From positions 25,815 through 89,814 of the forward strand of contig DAOUBQ010000033.1 of NCBI GenBank assembly GCA_034432755.1: a stretch of 64,000 bases of DNA, given 5' to 3'. Below, in pieces: positions 1 to 8,637 of this stretch; position 1 is the first letter of the stretch, and every line of letters begins with the position of its first letter. The notes below the pieces were generated by a model that was given only the letters and a program-made list of their open reading frames with translations, did not search any database and was not told where the DNA came from. Source of the DNA: UBA5195 sp034432755. Lineage in GTDB: Bacteria > Chloroflexota > Anaerolineae > Anaerolineales > Villigracilaceae. The position numbers and the translations under genes are program-made.

Positions 1-223
1 TCATGAGACTGGATTTTCCACAGCCCGATTCGCCCACAATGGCAACCGTTTCTCCTTCGGGAAGGTCAAAGCTGACCCCGTCCACTGCGCGCACATAACC
101 AGCATGACCAAAACCAAAGCGGCGCAATTCAAACCAAACACGCAACTCTTGTACAGACAGCAGGCTATTACGCTCATTCTTTGTTGGTGATTCCGCGGTA
201 GGTGTTGCTTGAAGGTTCGACAT
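1..223 (-). CDS. ABC transporter ATPase, OppF/DppF type, 5' part only
   Basis: Only the first 74 residues are visible because the gene runs off the left edge. It starts at the ATG read from 223 and shows a Walker A loop GESGCGKSS at residues 64-72, preceded by the usual AVDGVSFDLPEGE stretch of peptide-type ATPases. It lies 12 bases after the OppD-type ATPase and closes the minus-strand operon that starts with the binding lipoprotein at 6367. OppD/OppF pairs form the nucleotide-binding heterodimer that powers peptide or oligosaccharide import, so this should be the second ATPase. The signature motif and Walker B lie outside the window. Substrate unknown. Confidence 0.88.
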   Translation of the reverse strand, partial: MSNLQATPTAESPTKNERNSLLSVQELRVWFELRRFGFGHAGYVRAVDGVSFDLPEGETVAIVGESGCGKSSLM

Positions 224-235
224 CCTATACTCCTG

Positions 236-1198
236 CTATGACTGATGATACAGCCAACATTTGACTTTGCGCCCATCTTGTACAAATACAGGCGGTTCTT
301 CGCTGCATTTCTCAAAACGAAAGGGGCAGCGCGCGGCAAATCGGCAACCGGATGGAGGTTTTATGAGGCTCGGGGGCTGACCAACGATAAAGTCGAGTGC
401 CCGCACATCGTGCAAGCGTGGAACGCTGGCCATCAATTTCTGCGAATAAGGGTGTAAGGGTTTGGTAAAGAAAGGTTCTGAATCGCCCGTTTCGACAATC
501 TGACCCGCATACATCACCGCGACCTCGTCTGCTAATTCGCTGGATGTGGCAATATCATGCGTAATCAAGATGAAGCTTAAGCCGAGTTCCTTTTTCAAAC
601 GTTTGAGAACGTTAAATATGTTGGCCTGGGTTAAAACATCTAAGGCGGAGGTGGGTTCGTCGAGGACAATCAGATTGGGCGAGGTCACCAGGGCCATGGC
701 AATCGCCACGCGCTGACGCATACCGCCGCTCAACTCGAAAGGATAGCGGGTGAGGAAATCAACCGGAACACCAACATGCTGGAACATTTTGGCAGCCATT
801 TCCATGGATTCTTGCCTGGAGACGCCCATATGAATCATGACAGGCTCGGCAACCTGGTCACCGACCCGCAGAACAGGGTTGAGAGCATTCATGGCCGCTT
901 GCGGCACCAGGGACATTTGCACCCAGCGCACCGAACGGCGGAAATCTTCATCACTGAGCAACATCACATCTTGATTTTCGAGGAAAATACTTCCAGAGTA
1001 GGAAGAAATGTTGCGAGGCAAGAGACGCAAAATCGCTTTGGCAAGAGAGGTTTTTCCACAGCCCGATTCGCCCAAGATGACTACTGCACGGTTGTAATCG
1101 AGGTCAAAATCTACGCCATCCACGGCCTGAACATCGCCTGCGCGGGTGCGAAAATGAAGTTTCAGATTTTTTACGCGTAGTAACTGTTTTTTCTCCAT
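236..1198 (-). CDS. ABC transporter ATPase, OppD/DppD type
   Basis: A 320-residue ATPase of the peptide/nickel import family. Walker A GESGCGKT is at residues 43-50, the signature LSGGMRQR near 156, and Walker B LIVLDEPTSALD shortly after. An H-loop LITHD and the C-terminal oligo_HPY extension follow, with PLHPYSQKL and the Cys-rich GCRFAARCPFRFEKC. That Cys pattern recurs in all full-length ATPases of this type in the window. The gene follows the OppC-like permease by 4 bases. Normal length for the family. It energises the transporter whose binding protein is the unusual 863-residue lipoprotein; the substrate cannot be read from the sequence. Confidence 0.93.
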   Translation of the reverse strand: MEKKQLLRVKNLKLHFRTRAGDVQAVDGVDFDLDYNRAVVILGESGCGKTSLAKAILRLLPRNISSYSGSIFLENQDVMLLSDEDFRRSVRWVQMSLVPQAAMNALNPVLRVGDQVAEPVMIHMGVSRQESMEMAAKMFQHVGVPVDFLTRYPFELSGGMRQRVAIAMALVTSPNLIVLDEPTSALDVLTQANIFNVLKRLKKELGLSFILITHDIATSSELADEVAVMYAGQIVETGDSEPFFTKPLHPYSQKLMASVPRLHDVRALDFIVGQPPSLIKPPSGCRFAARCPFRFEKCSEEPPVFVQDGRKVKCWLYHQS

Positions 1199-1202
1199 GT
1201 TT

Positions 1203-2567
1203 TTACAGCCCTCTCAAGCGTGGATTGAAGATTCGGTCAAGAGAAAACCCTAAGGAGGCAAAGGCCAGACCGGTAATCATGAGCAAAATGGCTGGCTGTA
1301 AAATCCAGTAGTAGTAACCATTGTAAAGCGCGCCATTAAATTGGGCATCGTTAATAATCTTGCCCCAGGTAGGCAGCACCGGGTCACCCAAACCAAGGAC
1401 TGCCAGCGATGCTTCGAGGAATACAAAGGAGGGAATGCCAGCAACGAGACCAGGAATGAGCAGCGGGATAATACGTGGAATGAGATAGGTGAAGATAATG
1501 CGTCGGTCGCTCGCTCCATAAGCGCGGGCGGCTTCTATGTAGGTTGATTCTTTGATTTGCAAAAAAATTGCGCGGTAGCTTTTGATGCCACCGGTAAAGA
1601 TGCTCAACGCAATGGTGGCGCTCAAAATGACCCAAATGCTGCGCGAATAAAGCGTACCGAGCATAATCAGAATGGGCAGGAAGGGAAGAACCAGGTTTAC
1701 TTCCGTGATACGTTGAATGAGTTCATCCACCCAACCGCCAAACCAAACGCCAATCGCTGCAATCATCATGGTCAATATGCCAGTGCCAAGCGATGCGAGC
1801 AACCCAAACGCCAATGCTACTGGAATGCCCCACAAGAGAGGCAGCGATAAATCGCGCCGCAAGTGGTCGGTGCCAGCCCAGCCATGTAGTTGACCGTGCA
1901 GCACAAATTCTCCATCAATGTCGGAATTTGGCTCAAAGGTTATGCCTTCTATGACGAGTTTATAGGTGCCTTTGAGAGGGGTCGGGGTCTCGGAAGCGGG
2001 GTCCGCAAATAATCCAATCTCAGGCGAGACGCCTTTCAGACGGCGTACAAGCTTTTCGTCTTGGAGAAAGCGGTAGGTAGAGCGCGATTGAATTCCAAAG
2101 TCTGCAATGCGAATCTCGCGCCCATCGGGGGTGTACCAGCGAATAGCGACAAAAGGCGATTTTTCAGAAAACGTCCCATACAGGTAGAAAATCAGGTCTT
2201 TTGGAAATTCATCGTAAGGATATTCAAAGGTGTATATGATAGTAACATCTTGTCCGTTTTCACGCGACGAGATTTGTTTTTCAGCTTTGATTTTGCTCAA
2301 GACTGCGTTTTCTTCGTTGCGGCTGGTAATTAAGATTGTGCTTGGTAAATCTTTGGTGGTAAAGTAATTAAACCAGGCAGGCGCAGCGTTTTTCGGGTTC
2401 TGATACCAAACATCTTCACCACCGCGCCAAAGACGGATGGCCTCAGCATAGGGAATGGTGATGACGATATATATGCCAATGACTGACAAAACCACAATGA
2501 TAATCAGACCAAAAACCGCAGATGGGTATTGAGCTAAATCACGAAACAGGTTCTGAATGGCTTTCAT
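1203..2567 (-). CDS. OppC-like ABC permease with large extracytoplasmic insert
   Basis: A 454-residue inner-membrane permease, far longer than the usual 280-330. TM1 is at about residues 16-38. The canonical motif before TM2, normally GTD-x-x-GRD, appears only around residue 230 as GTDHLRRD. In between lies about 180 residues of beta-rich, non-membrane sequence predicted to face outside. The C-terminal half is ordinary, with the EAA loop (EAARAYGASDRRI) that contacts the ATPases. The start overlaps the OppB stop by 4 bases (ATGA). The insert is probably a docking or substrate-handling domain matched to the unusual binding protein; that is inference. Confidence 0.9.
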   Translation of the reverse strand: MKAIQNLFRDLAQYPSAVFGLIIIVVLSVIGIYIVITIPYAEAIRLWRGGEDVWYQNPKNAAPAWFNYFTTKDLPSTILITSRNEENAVLSKIKAEKQISSRENGQDVTIIYTFEYPYDEFPKDLIFYLYGTFSEKSPFVAIRWYTPDGREIRIADFGIQSRSTYRFLQDEKLVRRLKGVSPEIGLFADPASETPTPLKGTYKLVIEGITFEPNSDIDGEFVLHGQLHGWAGTDHLRRDLSLPLLWGIPVALAFGLLASLGTGILTMMIAAIGVWFGGWVDELIQRITEVNLVLPFLPILIMLGTLYSRSIWVILSATIALSIFTGGIKSYRAIFLQIKESTYIEAARAYGASDRRIIFTYLIPRIIPLLIPGLVAGIPSFVFLEASLAVLGLGDPVLPTWGKIINDAQFNGALYNGYYYWILQPAILLMITGLAFASLGFSLDRIFNPRLRGL

Positions 2568-3694
2568 TTGCCACCTTCTACTTTGACACGCGGGTCAAGC
2601 AGCGCATAGATGAAATCAAGAACAAAAACGGTGATTGCCAACAAATATGCAAAGATGATGGTGGATGCAACGATGACCGGGGTATCGTACAAGCCAATGG
2701 CACGGTAAAGAGTGCGTCCCAACCCGGGCCAGTTGAAAATTGTTTCGGTAATGATGGCGCCGGTCCACAAGTTGATGAGCAACAGGGCAAAACTGGTGAC
2801 GATGGTCGGAAGAGTGGGACGCAAGATATAGCGGCGTTCGATGTCACGAGCGGTGAGGCCTTTGGCTTTCGCCATCTCGACATAGTCTTCACTGGAATAA
2901 ATCAAAAAGAAGGTACGCCAATTGTAAATGCTGAGAAAAATGGAAGCAAGGAACAGCGCCAAAGAAGGCAAAATCATATGTACCATCAAGTCAAGCGCGT
3001 ATTCAAGCGTACCGCTCGGTGGCGGTGCGCTGACCATGCCACCGAAGGGCAAAATCTGCAACCATGCCGCAAAAATCAGAATAAGAAAAATGCCATAAAA
3101 CCACGGTGGCGCAGCCGAGGTGGGAGAAAGCGCCACAATGATTTTGTCGGCCCAACTGCCGTAGTGGCGGGAAAGAGCCAATGCAAGAAAAACACTGATA
3201 AAAAACAAGAACAAGTTCGATAACCCAAAAAGGACCAGCGTGGACGGCAGCCGTTCTAGTAAAATGAGGGAAACCTGCTTTGAACCGCTGTCGCTGGTCA
3301 TGTTGAGCGCGCGGCCAAAGTTCAATGTAAGGGCGTTCCTCAAATAAGAGATACTTCGCAGCAAGAAGGGTTGGTTCAGCCCCAAGCGCTCTTCTTCTTG
3401 GGCAATTTGCGCATTGATAATATTGTTGCGCTGTTCAACCGTATAATCACGGTAGGTTGGGTTTTGCGAGACGGAGATGGAAATGCGCTCACGAAGTTCG
3501 CCGCGCAAGATTTCATCTACATAGCCACCCATGTTGGCTATTAAGATTGTCAGGTAAACCCCGATCACCACTGTAATGAATAGGGTCACCAAACGAAGCG
3601 CTGAATAGCGCGCCAGACGAATAAGCGTGTTGCTGGTCGCTTTTTTCTGATATGATGCTACATCATTGGTTAAAGTAGAAGTAGATTCTGCCAT
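2564..3694 (-). CDS. OppB-like ABC permease
   Basis: A 376-residue permease with a TM near residues 35-55, a variable extracytoplasmic stretch, then the binding-protein-dependent transport core with an EAA-type loop (MAKAKGLTARDIERRYIL) and the typical C-terminal VYALLDPRVKVE ending. I chose the ATG at 3694, which has GAGAG six bases upstream. A TTG four codons earlier has no ribosome site. It pairs with the OppC-like permease through a 4-base overlap. It follows the binding protein at 3776 after an 81-base gap containing a stem-loop. Confidence 0.92.
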   Translation of the reverse strand: MAESTSTLTNDVASYQKKATSNTLIRLARYSALRLVTLFITVVIGVYLTILIANMGGYVDEILRGELRERISISVSQNPTYRDYTVEQRNNIINAQIAQEEERLGLNQPFLLRSISYLRNALTLNFGRALNMTSDSGSKQVSLILLERLPSTLVLFGLSNLFLFFISVFLALALSRHYGSWADKIIVALSPTSAAPPWFYGIFLILIFAAWLQILPFGGMVSAPPPSGTLEYALDLMVHMILPSLALFLASIFLSIYNWRTFFLIYSSEDYVEMAKAKGLTARDIERRYILRPTLPTIVTSFALLLINLWTGAIITETIFNWPGLGRTLYRAIGLYDTPVIVASTIIFAYLLAITVFVLDFIYALLDPRVKVEGGK

Positions 3695-3729
3695 TAGATC
3701 TCTCAAATAGGAGAAAAAAGTTAGAGCAA

Positions 3730-3753
3730 GGGCAAGGTCACAAAACCTTGCCC
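3730..3753 (-). terminator. stem-loop between binding-protein gene and permease genes
   Basis: A perfect 9-base-pair stem (GGGCAAGGT against ACCTTGCCC) with a 6-base loop lies just after the binding-protein stop. On the minus strand a T run follows only after about ten bases, so it is a weak terminator or a 3' end stabiliser. This is the arrangement expected where a binding protein must be made in excess of its permease. Confidence 0.55.
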
Positions 3754-3775
3754 CTGTTTTTACAAAACTTTATCG

Positions 3776-6367
3776 TTACTTGGCAGTGACAAACTGGAAG
3801 GAAGCAAATGTTGGAATGCTCACCAACTTGGAGACCACCACCACTTCAAGTTTGTTGGAACCTTCAGCCAGCTTAGAGGTCACATCAGCGGGTAATTTGA
3901 TAGTGTACTGCCCGTCACTCGCCAATTCGGCCATGCCAGTCGAAACCAGCGTGTTGGTAGCATCGAAGAGCAGATATTTCACTTCACCGATTTCGGCAGC
4001 AGGATAGGGCTCGCCATTGAAGGTCACAAAGACGTCAAAGGTGGCTTCGTTGCCAATGGTTACGCGGCCTTCGCCATCCACCTCAGCATCGGCAATCTTG
4101 GGTTGAGCAAAGCCAGACCACTTGTCGGCCAAGTCCTGGAAATCAGGATTGTACTTAAGGGTCAGGGTCTTTTCGACGCTAAAGACCTTATCCAGGTAGT
4201 ACGGGCCAGTGCCAATCCAGAAGTGATTATGTTCTTCATACCACTTCTGTAGATTTGCATAGCGGGCAGCCGCTTCATCAGGAGTGATGTACTGGCTGAG
4301 GGTGGCGGCATAAGGAATGTATTTGTCGGTCGCGGCCTGGTCGAGATACTTCTTGAGAATTTCCAGGCTGGGGCCATCAATGAAGGATGTCCATTCGACC
4401 TTGTTGGCATCGGCCTTATCGGCAGTATACGCCAGTTCGCTGTTCTCTTCGGCCAGATTCCCAATGGCAATCATTTCCCACGAGGCATTGCCGTAGCCAT
4501 ATTCAGGCCAGTTCGTAAAGACGTTCAGTTCAGCATCGAGGGCATACACGTCAGAGTAGTATTCCACCGTAAAAGGTTTGGTGGATGTAATGCGGAAGCC
4601 TTTGAAGTCTTGTAAGAAGGTTTCAAACGCGGCCACAGTTGCTTCATCGTAAATCTTGCTGGCTTCTTTTGCTGGGTCGAACTGCATAATCCACCACATC
4701 ATAAAGTCAGCAGGAGAGAAGTTGCTGCCGTCATGCCACTTAGTCTTTTCAAAGAAATCAGCCGGATACACTACGGTGCTCTTGCGCTTGGCAGTGAGTC
4801 CCTCGGGGAATTTCTCGCCAACCGTAATAAAGACCTGTTTTTCGGCATCCCAGTCAACCAAGGCGTCCGCCGGGACCTTGATTTCAGCAGAGAACTTAAG
4901 GTCTACCCAATCTAAAGTCTTACCGACCGGCAAGCCTTCTTGCACTTCAACACTTGCTGATTCAATGCGCTGCGGCCAAGCTAAACCGGTGAACGGGTCA
5001 GAAATGACGCCATAATCGTTAATGAAGCGCTTGGGAGCGGTATCATAGACCCAGTTGGAGCCGCCCACGGGGTTCCAGGGTTCAACGAGCATGTCAGACA
5101 TGGCGTATTTGAGATCGCCGCCTTCTTTATCTGCAAAGCGCAGCGTGAAAGCCTGAAGCTGAGCGCCCTGAACACCACCCGCCAGGTCAGAGGTAACCTG
5201 AACGCCCGGCTTGTAGGGGCTGAACGCTTTTTGGTCCACTAACCAGACGCGAACAGAGTCTTGCATAGCCATGCGCAAGGCCTTAGCAAATAATTCACGC
5301 CGCTCTTCTAGAGTAGAAAACTGGTTGTTTGCCAGTGTTTGCGACAAGGCATAGAATTCAGCCGAGGGATTGTAAGCCTGCCACAAGGGCTGACCCAGAC
5401 CATCCTTAGTGTAGTAGAACTGGAAGTTGCTCCCCTGGTCGCGGGATACAGCGGTGGTAATCCAACCACCCGTGTAAATATGCCACAGGCCATCGGCGGG
5501 GTTGCCGCGAATCCAGATGGGGGATGCTTCCGAAGAGGTCTTATACTGGCGGTCTACGGTGAAACCAATGCTCTCCAGTTGAGAGGAAACGTAATCTCCA
5601 ATCGGTTTGCGGGTGCCGTCGCCGTCGTTGCGAATAATGAAAATCAAAGTAACGGGTTCACCGTTAAAGGTCCATTTGCCATCAGCGCCTTTGGTTGCGC
5701 CCAATTTTTCCATTTCGGCCGTGATAACTTCGTTGGCCTTGTCCACGTTGTAAGCATACTTGGCTTCCAACTCGCGGGCGACGTCAGCCATATTGGCGTA
5801 GTCGGGGAACGCACCAGTGATAGGAAAGAACTTGGAAGCAGCCAGACCGCCGTAGACTTCCTGAACGATGTAGTCACGGTCCACCAGCATGTTCATGGCT
5901 TCGCGGATGGCAGGTACAGCAAACGGGTTGAGCTTGCCAGTGGATTGGTCAAAGGTGGCGCCATTCTCACCGCCACCATAGGGGTTGAAGGTCAACTCAT
6001 AAGAGCCGCCGTAGTTCTGCGAATACTCTAAACCAGCAGACTGAGCCGATTTGAAATCTTCTGCGCGGCCGAGGGTTGAGGCATAAATGTCAATCTGACC
6101 AGCCTGAAGTTGGGTAACAACAGAATCTGGCGAAACGCCAACCATCGTGATGCTATCCAGCCAGCCGCCAGTGCGGGTTGTGCGCGGAATAGCAGTTGGT
6201 TCAGGAGTAGCAGTTGGCTCAGGCTGAGCAGGCTGCGCAGGCTGTTCAGGCGCCTTCGTAGGAGCCGGGGGTTCGGTTGGAGCAGGAGTAGGAGTACCGC
6301 AGGCGGCCAGAACCATGCTGGCAACCAGAATCAGGCCGAGGACGGCCATCAAGCGATTTCGTAACAT
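3776..6367 (-). CDS. Permuted SBP_bac_5-type substrate-binding lipoprotein, 863 aa
   Basis: A secreted lipoprotein (lipobox LAAC at residues 19-22, then a Pro/Thr-rich linker to about 65) that delivers substrate to the downstream permeases. The SBP_bac_5 landmarks are in the wrong order. The GQIDI motif (normally mid-protein) is near residue 90, the REAMNMLVDRDYIV motif near 150, and the usual C-terminal ERRELFAKAL helix near 352. Only then come the normal N-terminal elements: NPVGGSNWVYD near 435, KWHDGSNFSPADF near 543 and GTGPYYL near 717. The protein ends with an Ig-like region from about 757. The usual length is 520-620. GGAGGAG precedes the ATG. A circular permutation is the simplest reading. 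Confidence 0.88.
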   Translation of the reverse strand: MLRNRLMAVLGLILVASMVLAACGTPTPAPTEPPAPTKAPEQPAQPAQPEPTATPEPTAIPRTTRTGGWLDSITMVGVSPDSVVTQLQAGQIDIYASTLGRAEDFKSAQSAGLEYSQNYGGSYELTFNPYGGGENGATFDQSTGKLNPFAVPAIREAMNMLVDRDYIVQEVYGGLAASKFFPITGAFPDYANMADVARELEAKYAYNVDKANEVITAEMEKLGATKGADGKWTFNGEPVTLIFIIRNDGDGTRKPIGDYVSSQLESIGFTVDRQYKTSSEASPIWIRGNPADGLWHIYTGGWITTAVSRDQGSNFQFYYTKDGLGQPLWQAYNPSAEFYALSQTLANNQFSTLEERRELFAKALRMAMQDSVRVWLVDQKAFSPYKPGVQVTSDLAGGVQGAQLQAFTLRFADKEGGDLKYAMSDMLVEPWNPVGGSNWVYDTAPKRFINDYGVISDPFTGLAWPQRIESASVEVQEGLPVGKTLDWVDLKFSAEIKVPADALVDWDAEKQVFITVGEKFPEGLTAKRKSTVVYPADFFEKTKWHDGSNFSPADFMMWWIMQFDPAKEASKIYDEATVAAFETFLQDFKGFRITSTKPFTVEYYSDVYALDAELNVFTNWPEYGYGNASWEMIAIGNLAEENSELAYTADKADANKVEWTSFIDGPSLEILKKYLDQAATDKYIPYAATLSQYITPDEAAARYANLQKWYEEHNHFWIGTGPYYLDKVFSVEKTLTLKYNPDFQDLADKWSGFAQPKIADAEVDGEGRVTIGNEATFDVFVTFNGEPYPAAEIGEVKYLLFDATNTLVSTGMAELASDGQYTIKLPADVTSKLAEGSNKLEVVVVSKLVSIPTFASFQFVTAK

Positions 6368-6458
6368 TGTGTTTCTCCTCCATAGAGAAAATTTGGATAC
6401 GACAGGGTTGTAATTGATTTGAAAAGAATGGGGTTAGAATAGTGTATGGGAAACAGAA

Positions 6459-6468
6459 CCACCTCCTT
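6459..6468 (-). promoter_or_regulatory. orphan Shine-Dalgarno sequence in the leader
   Basis: AAGGAGGTGG lies 92 bases upstream of the binding-protein start and has no start codon at a usable distance; the gene has its own GGAGGAG. A TATAAT box at 6479-6484 would place a transcript end about four bases before this element. That resembles the 5' mRNA-stabilising SD (STAB-SD) described in Bacillus. Confidence 0.45.
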
Positions 6469-6518
6469 CAAAAGTAGAATTATAGTGTTCTTCTGCCAAA
6501 ATACGAACGATAAGAAAT

Positions 6519-6547
6519 ACTATAGCATAAGGATTTTTAGCAGTCAA
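6519..6547 (-). promoter_or_regulatory. sigma70-type promoter for the second peptide-transporter operon
   Basis: The -35 TTGACT (6542-6547) and -10 TATAGT (6519-6524) are separated by exactly 17 bases on the minus strand and point at the 863-residue binding-protein gene. A second -10, TATAAT at 6479-6484, has only a weak -35 (TTCGTA). Confidence 0.75.
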
Positions 6548-6591
6548 GCAAATCAATTGATAAAATTGAAACAGTCTTAACCTTTGCTGTT

Positions 6592-8556
6592 TTACTCGCA
6601 GAGCGGCTTGTAATCCAAGTCTTCCAGATTCCACAAGTCATTCATAGTAAAGGGTTCGAGACGCAGGTTGCACAAGTCGCGGCGGGCGACGGCGACTTTG
6701 ATGCGCATGTAGAGAGGAATGAAGGGCAGGTCGTTGGCGAAGATGGTCTGGGCCTGGGTATATGTGCTGGCATGTTCGGGCTGGTCGGGCAGGGTGCGTA
6801 GGGCTTTGCGGCATAACAGGTCGAAATCGGGATTGACGTAGCCGCTGACGTTAAGCCCAAGCCAGCGGTTGGAGGCGCGCGGGATTTGGTTGTCCATCAG
6901 CCACGAACAGGTTGGCTCTCCCCCAACGGCAGCCACAGCGTATTCGGCCAGGTCGAACTGGCGGCCAAACAGGGGGCCATCTGGGCCAGGGGCATAGAAG
7001 GAGTCCTGGGTGAAATATTCCAATTGAACCCCTACCCCGCATTGGGCCAGCGATTCAGCCAAAATGGCACTCACCTGCTGACGCTGCAAAGCGGAGGTCG
7101 TCCAGTAGCGCAATACCAGGGGAGTTCCGGCAGGCACGCCTTTTACGTTCCCGGCCACCATCGGCGTCGAGGGGTCGTTGTCGGGGTCGGTCCAACCGGC
7201 GCGTTTAAGCAGGTCAATTCCTTTGGCGATGTCGAATGGATATTTGGCAGTATCGGAGAAAAACAAGGTATGGGAGGGTGAAACGAAGGTATCAGGAACC
7301 TGCGACATGCCATTCAGCACGGTATTGACCACACGCGCACGGTCGAGACAGTAGGCAATGCCCTGGCGGGTGCGCACATCGCCAAAAAAATCGGGGCGGT
7401 CGTTGGAGGCAACCCCGTCATCAAAAGCCGCCGGGCGGATGCCGAAGTCCAGCTTTTCCATCACGGGGGTGATGGAGGTTATCAGTTGGACCTGGTTGTT
7501 GCGCTCCAGTTCGGTCAACAGGTCAATCTGACCATCAAGCCGCACACTGGAATCCAAAATGTCGCACTGCCCGGCAATCAAAGCGCTGATTCCGGTCGAA
7601 GCGTCTTTAAAGAAGCGGAAAACGAGGGTCTCGAAGAAGGGCAGGCCGTCTTCCGCCCGGAAGTAGTAGGGGTTCTTATCGAAACGGATGTATTCGCCAG
7701 CCGCCCAATCGGTAAAGGTGTACGCGCCCCAGCCCAGAAGCGGGCGGGTGGCTACATCGGCGCGGGCCAATTCTTCGGGGTTTAACTTTCCCCAAACATG
7801 CTCTGGCAGGGGCGACCAAAAATTATCGGCGTAGGTTGGGTCTACAAAACCCGGCACGCCCCACCATTGGACGGTCAAATCGTCCAGCGCTTCATACGAT
7901 TGGGTGCGGTCGAGGAGGTATTTTGAGCCGGGGGTGGCCGGGTCGGAGGCGAGCTGGAAGGCGTACAGAGAATCTTTGGCAGTAAGGGGTGTGCCGTCAG
8001 ACCATTTCAGGTCGGGCAGCAGGCGGAAGGTGGCAACGACCTGGTCCATTTTTAGATCGCCCGCGCTGCTAAAGCGCACCGCACAAGCATCGTCGTAGCA
8101 TCCGGCAGGCAAGACGGAAACGCCAAAGTCAAGCGCAACCAGTTGGCCCGAAGCGTCAACCACCATGTCGCCCCGCTTGACGGTGACGGGGTTCAGTTGA
8201 GCATCGCCATTTTTGAGGGAGGGGATCTGTTCCAGGATGACGGGCTGGTAGCCATTGGTGAAGGTGTCTATCGGGCCGTCGTAGACCGCTTCTAACACGC
8301 TGCGAGCAGAGGTGTTCAAGACATCGAATGGATACAGGCTATTGGGTTCCTGGCCCAGGCAAACGGTGAGAACGCGTGGCACAGGGGTGGCGGTGGGAGA
8401 CGAGACAGACGACATGGTTTGGACAGGTGTTAATTCGGTTGCGCGCTCATCAGGAGTGGGCGTGGGGGCATTGGACATGGGCAGCCCCAGGCTACAGGAT
8501 GATAAAATCCATATCCCCAGGAAAGCCAGGCTAAGCACGCGTTGCTTGAAGGGCAT
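6592..8556 (-). CDS. SBP_bac_5 family substrate-binding lipoprotein
   Basis: A 654-residue extracytoplasmic solute-binding protein in the normal domain order. The lipobox is LSSC near residue 21, followed by a short Pro/Thr linker. Then come the N-terminal lobe with KWSDGTPLTAKD near residue 205, the ALIAGQCDI element, and RQGIAYCLDRARVV in the second lobe. Four Cys pairs or singles lie in the ligand lobe (for example PAGCYDDAC). GGAG precedes the ATG by 9 bases. It sits between two transporter operons, directly behind an intrinsic terminator, and has no permease of its own. It could feed either permease pair. Confidence 0.9.
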   Translation of the reverse strand: MPFKQRVLSLAFLGIWILSSCSLGLPMSNAPTPTPDERATELTPVQTMSSVSSPTATPVPRVLTVCLGQEPNSLYPFDVLNTSARSVLEAVYDGPIDTFTNGYQPVILEQIPSLKNGDAQLNPVTVKRGDMVVDASGQLVALDFGVSVLPAGCYDDACAVRFSSAGDLKMDQVVATFRLLPDLKWSDGTPLTAKDSLYAFQLASDPATPGSKYLLDRTQSYEALDDLTVQWWGVPGFVDPTYADNFWSPLPEHVWGKLNPEELARADVATRPLLGWGAYTFTDWAAGEYIRFDKNPYYFRAEDGLPFFETLVFRFFKDASTGISALIAGQCDILDSSVRLDGQIDLLTELERNNQVQLITSITPVMEKLDFGIRPAAFDDGVASNDRPDFFGDVRTRQGIAYCLDRARVVNTVLNGMSQVPDTFVSPSHTLFFSDTAKYPFDIAKGIDLLKRAGWTDPDNDPSTPMVAGNVKGVPAGTPLVLRYWTTSALQRQQVSAILAESLAQCGVGVQLEYFTQDSFYAPGPDGPLFGRQFDLAEYAVAAVGGEPTCSWLMDNQIPRASNRWLGLNVSGYVNPDFDLLCRKALRTLPDQPEHASTYTQAQTIFANDLPFIPLYMRIKVAVARRDLCNLRLEPFTMNDLWNLEDLDYKPLCE

Positions 8557-8571
8557 ATCATTGCTCCGGGT

Positions 8572-8607
8572 AAAAAGATAGGATTCAGGGTTGACCTGAA
8601 TCCTATC
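8572..8607 (-). terminator. intrinsic terminator after the OppC gene
   Basis: A perfect 13-base-pair stem (8577-8589 with 8595-8607), a 5-base loop, then TTTTT on the minus strand. The T run ends 15 bases before the ATG of the next lipoprotein gene, touching its ribosome site, so no promoter fits between. Confidence 0.88.
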
Positions 8608-8637
8608 CTATCTTACCAAATCCGACAAGCGCAGGTG

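Noticed and set aside
1..339. A 112-codon minus-strand frame over the left edge
   Set aside because: It is out of frame with the clear Walker A ATPase start at 223 and has no family features.
5339..6031. A 230-codon plus-strand frame
   Set aside because: It lies wholly antisense to the binding-protein gene and looks like a codon-bias shadow.
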